Shown here one piece after another: positions 56,166 through 64,000 of a stretch of 64,000 nucleotides of DNA. Source of the stretch: Nitratireductor indicus C115. GTDB taxonomy: Bacteria > Pseudomonadota > Alphaproteobacteria > Rhizobiales > Rhizobiaceae. A program made the translations under genes and the position numbers. How positions within the stretch are numbered: the stretch's first letter is position 1; each line of letters begins with the position of its first letter. The stretch is from positions 242,499-306,498 of the forward strand of contig NZ_AMSI01000006.1 in assembly GCF_000300515.1 (NCBI RefSeq), given 5' to 3'. Below the pieces are notes generated by a model. The model worked only from the letters and a program-made list of their open reading frames with translations. It was not told the origin of the DNA and did not search any database.

Positions 56166-57700
56166 GCCGCTGCTCCCGCCAGCGCGCCGATGATGTCCTG
56201 GCGCTGTGCACCACGCGCAAAGGCCCCCGTAATGGCCTGGTCCTGCACGATCAGCACGCGATGGCAGATGCTGAGCAGCTCATCGATATCGCTTGAGGCC
56301 ACGATGACGCACACACCCCTTTGCGAAGCCTCCAGCACCACTTCATGGATCGCCCGCCGCGCAGCCACGTCCACACCCCGCGTCGGTTCGCACATGACGA
56401 GGAGTTTCAGCCCGTCGATCAAAAGATTGCGGGCCACCACGAGCTTCTGCTGATTGCCACCGCTGAAATCGGCAGCTTCGAATTCGAACCGGAAAGGAAA
56501 GAGCCCGATCCGCTCAAGGATTTCGTGCGCCTGCCGATGCTCCTGGCGCTTGCGCAGAAAGCCCCATCTGGAAATCAGGCCATGGCTTGCCGCCGACGTA
56601 TTCTGGAGCACACCCAGAATGCTGAAAACACCGTCGGCGTGCCGGTCCGTCGGCACGAAGCCGATGCCATTGGCCACGGCCTCCTTACGGCGACCCGCCC
56701 GCACAGCGGTTTCCTCGATCATCACTACGCCGGAAACCGGCTCCAGCGCGCCTGCAATGGCTTCGGCGATACGGTCCGCACCACTTCCAACAATGCCGGC
56801 AAGCCCCACGACCTCGCCACGCGCCACCTCGAAATGCACAGGTTCTGCACCCTGGCGCAGACGCAGATCGCGGATCGCAACGACGACGTCGTCCTTATGC
56901 GGAGCGATGTCGGTAATGGGCGCGACATCCTTGCCCACCATGGCGAGCACGATATCCCGCGTCGAGATATCCTCCATGACGGCGCCGCTGATAGCGCAGA
57001 CACCGTCGCGGATGACTGTCAAACGATCTGCGACAGCGACGACCTCATCCAGCTTGTGGCTGATGAAGAGAATAGCCGTGCCCCGCGCCCGAAGCTTGTC
57101 GATGGTCTGAAGCAGGACTTCCGACTCCGCATGGGTCAGCGCGGCTGTCGGCTCGTCAAGAACGAGCACCTTCGCCTCCTGTGCGATAGCGCGCGCAATT
57201 TCCAGAAGCTGCATTTCGCCGATGGAAAGCTCGCGGCACAGCGCATCCAGGGATAGGGTGAGCCCCACTTCCGAAAGCCAGCCACGCATGACCTCATCGG
57301 AAGGCATGGCCTTCGAGGCCAACATCCCCCGGGCCATGCCAAGACTGAAGGCAGCGAGGTTTTCCCTGACCGTCAGATCGGGAAATTGGCTGAGATGCTG
57401 GTAGATCGGGAAAATTCCCTTCGAGATCGCATGCCGCACGGAACGGAAGCTTGTCGCCTCCCCCTCGACCGCGAGCGAACCCTTGGTGGGGCGCAACGCG
57501 CCGAGCAGTATCTTCACGAGCGTGGATTTTCCCGCTCCGTTGCCGCCGAGCAGCGCGTGAACCTCGCCACGATATAAATCCAGATCCACTTGCCGGATCG
57601 CCTGGGTGGCCCCGAAGGACATGGCGATGGAGCTTGCGCTCAGCACCGGCGTCCGGCGTGTATCTTCGCTCCGTTCCAGCTCTGCGCTTGCCTGCCCCAT
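56162..57700 (-). CDS. RbsA-type ABC transporter ATP-binding protein with two nucleotide-binding domains
   Basis: A 512-residue tandem ATPase. The first half has Walker A LLGGNGAGKSTLVKIL, signature LSIGEMQLLEIARAI and Walker B VLVLDEPTAALT. The second half has a degenerate Walker A (AGIVGSGADRIAEAIAG) and signature FSGGNQQKLVVARNLL with LLVMCEPTRGVDVAARR, as usual for RbsA. It is the first gene of the operon that runs through two permeases, binding protein, PuuE-like, NadX-like, SDR, RraA and amidase genes to the terminator at 48490. It is divergent from the LysR gene at 57819. Confidence 0.94.
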   Translation of the reverse strand: MGQASAELERSEDTRRTPVLSASSIAMSFGATQAIRQVDLDLYRGEVHALLGGNGAGKSTLVKILLGALRPTKGSLAVEGEATSFRSVRHAISKGIFPIYQHLSQFPDLTVRENLAAFSLGMARGMLASKAMPSDEVMRGWLSEVGLTLSLDALCRELSIGEMQLLEIARAIAQEAKVLVLDEPTAALTHAESEVLLQTIDKLRARGTAILFISHKLDEVVAVADRLTVIRDGVCAISGAVMEDISTRDIVLAMVGKDVAPITDIAPHKDDVVVAIRDLRLRQGAEPVHFEVARGEVVGLAGIVGSGADRIAEAIAGALEPVSGVVMIEETAVRAGRRKEAVANGIGFVPTDRHADGVFSILGVLQNTSAASHGLISRWGFLRKRQEHRQAHEILERIGLFPFRFEFEAADFSGGNQQKLVVARNLLIDGLKLLVMCEPTRGVDVAARRAIHEVVLEASQRGVCVIVASSDIDELLSICHRVLIVQDQAITGAFARGAQRQDIIGALAGAAA

Positions 57701-57775
57701 CCTGCCCGCCTGTTGATTGAAACCATCGTCATGATGATTTGCCAGCCGGGGAGTGACAAACGATTTGCATTCGTG

Positions 57776-57800
57776 TCATGCATTAGTAAAAATCATGCAT
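57776..57800. promoter_or_regulatory. Direct TCATGCAT repeats, probable LysR operator
   Basis: TCATGCAT occurs at 57776-57783 and 57793-57800, 17 bp apart, and each contains the palindrome ATGCAT. They lie between the divergent LysR gene and the RbsA operon, ending 19 bp before the chosen LysR start. Confidence 0.55.
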
Positions 57801-57818
57801 GAGCAAGTCAGGTGCATC

Positions 57819-58790
57819 ATGAAAAAACGGCTGCTGCCTCCCCTTTCCGCGCTTCATGGTTTCGAGGCGTCAGCCCGGCATCTCTCCTTCACGAAAGCCG
57901 CCGAGGAGCTCTACGTGACGCAAGGCGCGATCAGCCGGCAGGTGCGGCAACTCGAGGATTTCCTTGGGGTTGCACTGTTCGAGCGTTACACGAGGCGCAT
58001 AGAGCTGACGGATGCCGGGGAAGAATTCCACACGGTCGTTTCGGATGTGCTCGATCAGCTTTCGAATGTCGCGCGTCGCGTGAAGCGGCGCAACGAAACG
58101 GATATTCTGACGGTTTCGGTACTGCCAAGTTTCGCCTCGGCCTGGCTCATGCCGCGCCTTTATCTCTTCACGGAGAAGCACCCGTCCATCGAGGTCCGGC
58201 TTCACACCTCGATCGATCCGGTGAGCTTCGGTTCATCGGGACCGGACGTTGCGATCCGTGTCGGACGCGTGCCCGGCAAGCATTATGAACGCAACCAGCC
58301 GCGCATAGAGCTGGAGATGGCAGAGAGCTGGCGCGGCATTCATATCGACGAACTGCTTCCCGACCGGCTGGTCACGGTGTGCAGTCCCAAGCTGCTGGAT
58401 GGCCGAGCCTCTCTGACACCGGACGACATGACGGAGCTGCCGCTCATTCATACGACGAGCCGGCGTTTTGCATGGCCCGATTGGCTCCACGCGCACGGTG
58501 TCACATTTCCCGGCAGCGCTGCTCAGGGCCTTGAGCTAGGGCATTTCTTCATGTCCATCGAGGCTGCGTTGCGCGGGCGCGGTGTGGCCATCGTCCCGGA
58601 TATTGTCGCCCGGCAGGAGGTCGAGCTTGGCCGGCTTGTGATCGCCTGTGCAAGCACGCTCGAAAGCGCCGGCGATTACTGCCTCCTGACCCCCGACAGC
58701 AGCCTCCAACGCCCCTCCATCGCGCATTTCCGCGAATGGCTGTTGAGCGAGATTTCCGGACACCAGAAGCAGGCGGCTATCCCCGAATAG
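57819..58790 (+). CDS. LysR-family regulator, GcvA-like
   Basis: A 323-residue LTTR of the GcvA/AmpR branch: LLPPLSALHGFEASARHLSF, TKAAEELYVTQGAISRQVRQ, LEDFLGVALFERYTRRIELT, then an effector domain (LTVSVLPSFASAWLMPRL; GPDVAIRVGRVPG; PDIVARQEVELGRLV). I chose ATG 57819 (MKKRLLPPL), where the family pattern begins; ATG 57795 lies within one of the TCATGCAT repeats and would add eight residues. It is divergent from the RbsABC-PuuE-NadX-SDR-RraA-amidase operon, which it probably controls. Confidence 0.92.
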   Translation: MKKRLLPPLSALHGFEASARHLSFTKAAEELYVTQGAISRQVRQLEDFLGVALFERYTRRIELTDAGEEFHTVVSDVLDQLSNVARRVKRRNETDILTVSVLPSFASAWLMPRLYLFTEKHPSIEVRLHTSIDPVSFGSSGPDVAIRVGRVPGKHYERNQPRIELEMAESWRGIHIDELLPDRLVTVCSPKLLDGRASLTPDDMTELPLIHTTSRRFAWPDWLHAHGVTFPGSAAQGLELGHFFMSIEAALRGRGVAIVPDIVARQEVELGRLVIACASTLESAGDYCLLTPDSSLQRPSIAHFREWLLSEISGHQKQAAIPE

Positions 58791-58965
58791 ACTGTGGCAG
58801 CGGCTGCATCGCGCTGCGCTTTGCTTCAAAAGGTTTTCGCTCCAGTCTCAACCGGACCAAGATTCCCGCGGTCGAAGGACCTATCCCTCGTTGAGCGCCT
58901 CGCCGAATTCACGCACCTAATACCGCTGTGCTTCTTTGCCATAAATGTTCCAGGCCAGAGACGGC

Positions 58966-60759
58966 CTAGAAGCGTGCAGTTATTGCGCCTTGGATATTCC
59001 AGTCGCCGGCATTCGTGTTCCCGCCATCGCCAAGAGCAAGGCCGGCAACGAAACTTGCCGTAAAGTTGTCGGCAATATTGTAATCGAAGCCTACCCCAAG
59101 CCCGCCGAGGGTCGTGTTGCGATCCGTGGTATGGTCGCGTCCAAATCCGAGATCGGCGAAAAGATAGGGCGAGAAGCTGTCTTGCAAGGGTGGAAACCAG
59201 TTGCCTGCCGCCCGGTTACCCAGCAGCGAGAAGCTCGGCAGGCGCAGCTCGTTGCGCCAGACGATGCCGCTGTCCACGCTGACATCGTCGTAATTATAAC
59301 CCCTCACCGCATAACGCCCTCCGAGCGCTATGCGTTCCGTATCCGGCAGCGCCTCGCCGGAAAAGGTTGCCGAGATCGAGGACATCCAGGAGAGCCGCCC
59401 CGGCAATGGTGTGGCGCGCGTTACGTCCATGGCGACATAGGCATAGCTGAGATCATCGATCCTGCCGTTGGAAAACGTCTGCCAACTGGCCGCGTCATTG
59501 CCGTGGAGCACGCCGCCCGGATTGGCCTTGAGCCGCACATCCACGGCCGTTTTCCCCCAGCGATCCTGAAAATTGCCGCTCCAGCCCAGGACCAGCTGGA
59601 AAAGCTCGGCGCTGCCGTCTGCAACCGGCACGCCAAAGAACAAGGTACTCCGCTCAAGGCGCTTGAATTCGACACCGCCATAAACGTCTCCCCAATAACG
59701 TCCCGGCAGGATGTTCGAGATCGCCGAGCGATAGATTATGGGCAGTTCGAACGTGGTGTTCTCGATGGTGAAAAAGCGGTTTGGACGCTCGCTGGTGGCG
59801 ACCAGCGCCGGCGCGATTTCCAGGCTTTGCCGGGCAAAGGTCGGGATGGTGATCCTTCCGGCATGGCTGATATAGCCTGAATATTCCCCTTTCCGGGGAA
59901 TGAGGATGTCCGGATCGCTCCAGATGTCGTCACTTGCCGTTATCTGATAGGAAACCCAGGGCCCGCCCGGCAGCGGCAGGCGGGCATTGCCTCCCAGAAA
60001 ATAACGGTCCCGCCCGGTATCCCCCGAGCCGGAGTTCGACCAGCCGGCAAAAACCTGCCAGGGCCTCTGCGCTTTGACGGTGACGTCGAGATTGCTGAGC
60101 GCAGCATCCTCGCCGGGGCGAAAGACCCCTTCCGCGCGCCGATAGGGCGAGCGGTTCAGCCAGGTGAGATCCTCTTCCAGAGCGCGCGCATCGATCCTCT
60201 CTCCCGGAGCCGCACGCAACCCCTTCCTGATGCCCTGAGCTTCATTTTGGGCAACGCCCTCGACTTTCACCTGGCCCGTCCGAAACTCGATGACACGAAC
60301 CTGCAGCACACCGCTGGTGATCTCCTGTGGCGGCAGGGTGACGGAAACGAACGGATAGCCTGCATCCTTGTAGGCTCGGGCTATAGCTGCCTGAATCCTG
60401 CCCGCGAGCGCCAGCGTCAACGGCTCGCCGATGAACGGGCGCAGGGCTGCTTCGGCAACCGTTTGGTCGATGATCCCGCTACGGCCTCCGATGCCTTTGG
60501 GCGGCGTGGCGGCAACCGCATCGTTCTCACCGATCAGAAAGACGCCGGCGAGGTCGACACCGAGGGGCGTCGTGTCTGTTGCACCGAATTCCTGCGCGTC
60601 CACGCCGAGAGACACTGGCTCGCCCGGTGTGGCGCGTGGCAGGTTGCGCTCGATAGCCGATTGCGCCAGCGCTGCCGGATGACAGAGCAGGATGCCCGCA
60701 GTCAGTGCAGCGGGAAGCATTATATGCTGGCGGCTTAAAAACTTCGACACCATGATCAT
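58966..60759 (-). CDS. Two-partner secretion outer-membrane transporter (TpsB, ShlB/FhaC/HecB family)
   Basis: About 597 residues. A signal peptide (SRQHIMLPAALTAGILLCHP to ALAQ) leads to a periplasmic part with POTRA-type segments (FIGEPLTLALAGRIQAAIAR, AYKDAGYPFVSVTLPPQEIT, LQVRVIEFRTGQVKVEGV) and then a 16-strand-type beta-barrel (RYFLGGNARLPLPGG; RIALGGRYAVRGYNYDDVSV, with the VRGY motif of this family; final Phe in ITARF for BAM assembly). It would export the adhesin at 60756 across the outer membrane. ATG 60759 overlaps the adhesin stop as ATGA, so tpsA precedes tpsB, and they are translationally coupled. ATG 60753 is an alternative start. Confidence 0.92.
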   Translation of the reverse strand: MIMVSKFLSRQHIMLPAALTAGILLCHPAALAQSAIERNLPRATPGEPVSLGVDAQEFGATDTTPLGVDLAGVFLIGENDAVAATPPKGIGGRSGIIDQTVAEAALRPFIGEPLTLALAGRIQAAIARAYKDAGYPFVSVTLPPQEITSGVLQVRVIEFRTGQVKVEGVAQNEAQGIRKGLRAAPGERIDARALEEDLTWLNRSPYRRAEGVFRPGEDAALSNLDVTVKAQRPWQVFAGWSNSGSGDTGRDRYFLGGNARLPLPGGPWVSYQITASDDIWSDPDILIPRKGEYSGYISHAGRITIPTFARQSLEIAPALVATSERPNRFFTIENTTFELPIIYRSAISNILPGRYWGDVYGGVEFKRLERSTLFFGVPVADGSAELFQLVLGWSGNFQDRWGKTAVDVRLKANPGGVLHGNDAASWQTFSNGRIDDLSYAYVAMDVTRATPLPGRLSWMSSISATFSGEALPDTERIALGGRYAVRGYNYDDVSVDSGIVWRNELRLPSFSLLGNRAAGNWFPPLQDSFSPYLFADLGFGRDHTTDRNTTLGGLGVGFDYNIADNFTASFVAGLALGDGGNTNAGDWNIQGAITARF

Positions 60760-63700
60760 TCCACCGCGGCGCTGAGCCATGCACCGTAAGACCGGTTGCA
60801 CGGATGAACGGTTATCGGACCGCTCTCGCGAACGATCACCGGCTCACAGGTGTCGGTCGTTCCATCACCTGCCTCGACAGGCAGAGGGGGAGAGGACTCG
60901 AATGTTTGCGGCCGCACGGTTGGTGTCGGCACACCAGGCTCATCGAGGACGGTCAGAACCCCACCGAGATATGTCAGGTCGTAATTGGCCGACAAGACCA
61001 GCGAGCCTTGATCGATGTCATACGCGCCGGCTGGCGAGTTCGCGTCAGCCGGCGTCCAAAGGCTGCCGCTCAACTGATCGCCATTCACCAGAGTTCCCGA
61101 CACGATGTTGTAGGTCAACGCGGGATTGGCTTCGTTGATAGTGCGTTGCAGATCGTCCGCCTGCACCGTCACCGCGCGTCTGTTAACCGTCACATCCGCA
61201 CCGGTAAAGGCGATCTGGTAATTGCCGCCGGCCGATAACGAACCCTGCGAGATCCCATAGCTGCCGACATTGCTGGTGGATGTCGCATTGCTGGACAGCG
61301 CCCCGGTGAGCACCGACGCATCGTCGCCACCGACCAATCCGCCATAGGTATAGCCGAGGGTCGGCGCGCCGTCGCCGTAAGTCATGCTCGCCGCATTTGC
61401 CGCCACCCACAGGGTCGCCGGCGTAATGTCTGCGCTGGAGGTTGCGGTCGAAGCAATCGTATAGTTGCCCGCATCCGCGCCGGTCAGGCCGATGCCGGTG
61501 ACGGTGACGGTCTTGCTCGTGCCGACGTTCTTGTCCGAGAAGGCAAAGCTGGCGCTGGACACCCCCACCGTATCGCCACTGACGAGGCCGCTCAAAGTCC
61601 CGATGGAGCCGGTGCCAGCCGTCGTGCCGTCGTAGACCTTGTCGTTGGCCAAGGCGATGACCGTCAGGGCCTTCGGCGTGATGTTCGCCGTGGTCGCGGC
61701 AGTCGATGCCAGCGTGTAGTTGCCCGCATCCGCGCCGGTCAGGCCGATGCCGGTGACGGTGACGGTCTTGCTCGTGCCGACGTTCTTGTCCGAGAAGGCA
61801 AAGCTGGCGCTGCCGGACACATTCACCACATCGCCGCCGATGAGACCGGAAAGACTTCCAAAGCTACCGGTTGCTACGGTGGTGCCGTCATAGATCTTGC
61901 TGTCGGCGTCGACCGAAACGGTGAGCGCCTTCGGCGTGATGGCGAGAGAACCTGAAACAAGCGTCAGGTCGTAGCCGAACTGGCTTGAATACAGACCGCT
62001 TAGGGACAGGTCGGCGCCGGTGTAGACGCCCGCATCCGCGTTGGCAGCCAGATAGCCGGCCGTGCCGAAGATCAGGGCGCTGTCATAGGGCGAGCCGTAG
62101 ACGAGCGTGCCGACATCGGCGCTTGTGGCGCTGCCGTCATAGGTCTTGGTGCTGTTGCCGCCCGTCACCGTCAGCCCGGTCATGAAGCTGCGCAGCAAGG
62201 GCGCGGTGTTGCCCTCATAGATGCGCCACGCCGCGCCTGTGCCGCCCTCGTCGTCGACGTCGAAGCCGTGGTCGACAAAGGTCGAAAGCTGCTTCATCTC
62301 GGCGCTGGTGACGCCATCGACATTGGAGACGGTGCCGACGCCGAGATCGCCGACGGCCACCGACTGCCCGCTTGCCTCGCGGTCCCAGACACTGTCCGTG
62401 AGATTGAAATAAATGTACGCGCTCTGACCGACCAGGCCGCCCGACAAGGCCCCATCCACCAGGCCCGAGGCGTATGAAGTGGTGACGCTGGCCCGGTCGG
62501 CCCAGCCGATGAGCCCGCCGGCGATGCCGGAGCCACCCGACGCAACAGTGCTGCCCGATGCGTAGGAATCGGAGACATGAAGCCCGTCCGCCAAGCCGAC
62601 CAATCCGCCTGCGATGCCGGAGTCGCCCGACGCGGTCGTGCTGCCCGATGTGAAGGCGTTGGAGATTCCGACATTGCCGCTCGCAAGACCAACCAGCCCG
62701 CCTACCTTGGCATTGCTGTCGGTCCCGAGGACCGATCCGGAAAACCAGGAGCCCGAAATCGAGAAATTGCTATCAAGGCGGCCGACGAGACCGCCCAAAT
62801 TGCTGTCGTCACCCACCGAAGTGACTGTTGCCGACGCCCAGGAATTCGTGATGCTGCCGTCATCATATGTATAACCGATCAGTCCGCCCACGCGTTGGCC
62901 GGAAACGGTTCCGGTAAAGCTTGAGTCCGTGAGGTTCAGGCCCGCTTCCACATAGCCGAACAGGCCACCGGCCTCGGAGTTCGCACCACCGGAAACATCG
63001 ACGTCGGCGCGAATATTCGTGGCCGTCCTGGACTCTGCGCTGGAATAGTATCCCCCGACCCCGCCGACCCTGTAGGAGGAGCCGCCTGACACCGTGCCAC
63101 TGACGTAGATATTGGCCAGGGTCAAGGTACCGGCATAGCTCTGCGAATGTCCAAACAGGATGCCTGCCTCATAGTTGCCGGCTGCAACAACATGAGCGTT
63201 GGTGAGAGACAGGTCCTTGATTTCAACCGATACGGCGCTGCCGGATTCGAGTTGGTTGTCCCAAGTACCAATGAGGCCGGCGTTGTCATTGGGTTTGTAA
63301 ACGTATAGCCCGTCGATGGTATGTCCGCCGCCGTCGAGAGAGCCGGCGAGAAAGACAGGAGCGAACCCCACGCCACCGTTCCATTCGGATGTGCCCGTGG
63401 CATCGATGTCGGCGACGAGCTGGTAGCTGCGGCCGTTATTGCCGGATGGTTGGTTCCCGAGAGTATCCAGTCCCGTGATCCCCTGCAGGCCGTAGACATC
63501 GAAAAGCTGATAAGGGTCCGCGACGGAACCATCGCCACCCTGCGCCCTCACAAAGCTTGCGTTGTAGTGGTTCGTCCTGAAATCAAGCGCCTCGAAGGAC
63601 GGCAGGCTCGCCCCGACCTGATACCAGTAGCCCTTCGGGAGATTGAAGGTGCCGACATCGACCGTGCCGTCGGAGCCGGTGCTGATCGTACCGACGTCGT

Positions 63701-64000
63701 CGCTTCCGCCCGTGCCATTGGCACGCAGCGTCAAGCCGCCATTCTTGCCGTCGATCGCGCCGTTGAGCGCGATATCGTCGTCGGAGTTCAGCGTCAGCGT
63801 GCCGGTGCCATTCCAGGCGACGCCGCTGTTGAGCAGGATCGAGCCGGCATTGGTTGTCTTCAGCGTCCGGTCGGCGTCGATGGTGAAGGTGCCGCCGCTG
63901 GTCAGCGACAGGAGCCCGCCCGCGGTCAGGTCCTGATCGAGCGTGTAGGAGGATGCGGCGTTGACATAAACACCCTCGCCGCTCGCGGTGAGCTGGGTCG
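60756..64000 (-). CDS. TpsA-type filamentous adhesin, N-terminus beyond the window
   Basis: About 1080 residues are visible and the frame is open to the right edge, so the signal peptide and TPS domain are not seen. From N to C: beta-helical Thr/Ser/Gly-rich sequence with LTLNSDDDIALNGAIDGKNG; a run of GLUG-type repeats (AGGLFGYVE, VGGLIGYTY, LGGLVGRLD, VGGLVGLAS, AGGLVGLAD, AGGLIGWAD, SGGLVGQSA; about 62,400-63,100); YDG/MBG-type domains (KIYDGTTVATG, KVYDGTTAGTG, MTYGDGAPTLGYTY; about 60,950-62,150); and a Cys-containing tail ending GAWLSAAVE. It is the passenger of TpsB and probably mediates adhesion or biofilm formation. GC-rich Thr/Gly/Ser composition differs from the metabolic genes. 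Confidence 0.9.
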   Translation of the reverse strand, partial: TQLTASGEGVYVNAASSYTLDQDLTAGGLLSLTSGGTFTIDADRTLKTTNAGSILLNSGVAWNGTGTLTLNSDDDIALNGAIDGKNGGLTLRANGTGGSDDVGTISTGSDGTVDVGTFNLPKGYWYQVGASLPSFEALDFRTNHYNASFVRAQGGDGSVADPYQLFDVYGLQGITGLDTLGNQPSGNNGRSYQLVADIDATGTSEWNGGVGFAPVFLAGSLDGGGHTIDGLYVYKPNDNAGLIGTWDNQLESGSAVSVEIKDLSLTNAHVVAAGNYEAGILFGHSQSYAGTLTLANIYVSGTVSGGSSYRVGGVGGYYSSAESRTATNIRADVDVSGGANSEAGGLFGYVEAGLNLTDSSFTGTVSGQRVGGLIGYTYDDGSITNSWASATVTSVGDDSNLGGLVGRLDSNFSISGSWFSGSVLGTDSNAKVGGLVGLASGNVGISNAFTSGSTTASGDSGIAGGLVGLADGLHVSDSYASGSTVASGGSGIAGGLIGWADRASVTTSYASGLVDGALSGGLVGQSAYIYFNLTDSVWDREASGQSVAVGDLGVGTVSNVDGVTSAEMKQLSTFVDHGFDVDDEGGTGAAWRIYEGNTAPLLRSFMTGLTVTGGNSTKTYDGSATSADVGTLVYGSPYDSALIFGTAGYLAANADAGVYTGADLSLSGLYSSQFGYDLTLVSGSLAITPKALTVSVDADSKIYDGTTVATGSFGSLSGLIGGDVVNVSGSASFAFSDKNVGTSKTVTVTGIGLTGADAGNYTLASTAATTANITPKALTVIALANDKVYDGTTAGTGSIGTLSGLVSGDTVGVSSASFAFSDKNVGTSKTVTVTGIGLTGADAGNYTIASTATSSADITPATLWVAANAASMTYGDGAPTLGYTYGGLVGGDDASVLTGALSSNATSTSNVGSYGISQGSLSAGGNYQIAFTGADVTVNRRAVTVQADDLQRTINEANPALTYNIVSGTLVNGDQLSGSLWTPADANSPAGAYDIDQGSLVLSANYDLTYLGGVLTVLDEPGVPTPTVRPQTFESSPPLPVEAGDGTTDTCEPVIVRESGPITVHPCNRSYGAWLSAAVE
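61462..61557 (-). repeat. 96-bp exact direct repeat, copy 1, within the adhesin
   Basis: Identical over 96 bp to 61717-61812, offset 255 bp (85 codons). It encodes the SFAFSDKNVGTSKTVTVTGI core of the YDG domain. The flanking codons differ, so the core was recently duplicated or homogenised. Confidence 0.85.
61717..61812 (-). repeat. 96-bp exact direct repeat, copy 2, within the adhesin
   Basis: Second copy of the 96-bp repeat at 61462-61557. Recombination between copies would change the adhesin by exactly 85 residues without a frameshift. Confidence 0.85.

Noticed and set aside
55195-56220. N-terminal extension of the RbsC-type permease frame giving a 667-residue protein
   Set aside because: The extension is Arg/His/Pro-rich and out of phase with the real upstream permease at 55191-56165; the ATG at 55194 with an ATGA overlap explains the junction.
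1-64000. tRNA, rRNA, CRISPR arrays, transposases or integrases
   Set aside because: I found no recognisable examples on reading either strand; absence by eye is not proof.

Overview
The window is GC-rich (roughly 60%), densely coded DNA with 4-bp ATGA start/stop overlaps, many solute-binding-protein transporters and regulators of several families. A palindromic intergenic element at 2444-2492 resembles the RIME-type repeats of rhizobia. Together these suggest an alphaproteobacterium of the Hyphomicrobiales (Rhizobium/Mesorhizobium/Brucella relatives). This is inference: there is no rRNA, tRNA or phylogenetic marker to confirm it. Both ends cut genes: a hybrid histidine kinase at the left and a large secreted adhesin at the right. 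I see no insertion sequence, prophage or CRISPR array.

Region by region. (1) 1-3159: a PAS-HisKA-HATPase-REC-HPt hybrid kinase and a convergent NarL/LuxR response regulator, separated by 700 bp that hold two intrinsic terminators, a candidate structured RNA and the palindromic repeat. (2) 3524-12991: a sugar-acid module with a MocR regulator, HpaI-type aldolase, IlvD/Edd dehydratase, a tripartite tricarboxylate-type (TTT) importer, an enolase-superfamily dehydratase and a LacI regulator; a perfect LacI-type operator lies between the divergent units. (3) 13200-20675: a tricarboxylate module with an ICL/PEP-mutase lyase, aconitase, a second TTT importer and a GntR/FCD regulator. (4) 20730-24841: FAH-family hydrolase, a SDR with an altered catalytic motif, an orphan CTP-synthase-like glutaminase and, divergently, an aminotransferase. 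(5) 24859-32905: a seven-gene operon (polar amino-acid ABC importer, M20 amidohydrolase, enolase-superfamily enzyme, creatinase-like M24 hydrolase, DHDPS-family lyase) facing a GntR regulator that has two winged-helix domains. (6) 32948-33968: a ParD-like protein and a methionine aminopeptidase in an overlapping pair behind a palindromic operator. (7) 34093-44219: a CUT1 sugar ABC importer with FGGY kinase, IolC-C-type aldolase, aldehyde dehydrogenase, enolase-superfamily dehydratase and a LysR regulator. (8) 44335-58790: an enoyl-CoA hydratase, a ThDP enzyme plus aldehyde dehydrogenase, then an RbsABC-type importer with PuuE-like deacetylase, aspartate-dehydrogenase-like enzyme, a second altered SDR, RraA-like aldolase and amidase, headed by a GcvA-like LysR gene. 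(9) 58966-64000: a two-partner secretion system, tpsA then tpsB.

Overall this is a catabolic island. Most units pair a high-affinity importer with two to five enzymes and a dedicated local regulator. Substrates are not proven by sequence: (2) and (7) look like acid-sugar routes, (3) a citrate-like tricarboxylate route, (5) a modified amino acid or amide route, and (8) possibly cyclic imide or amide degradation. The most unusual items are the ParD-like/MetAP pair, the metal-ligand-less M24 enzyme beside an enolase with a KxR motif, the stand-alone CTP-synthase-type glutaminase, the two SDRs lacking YxxxK, the helically phased MocR sites and the double-winged-helix GntR protein.
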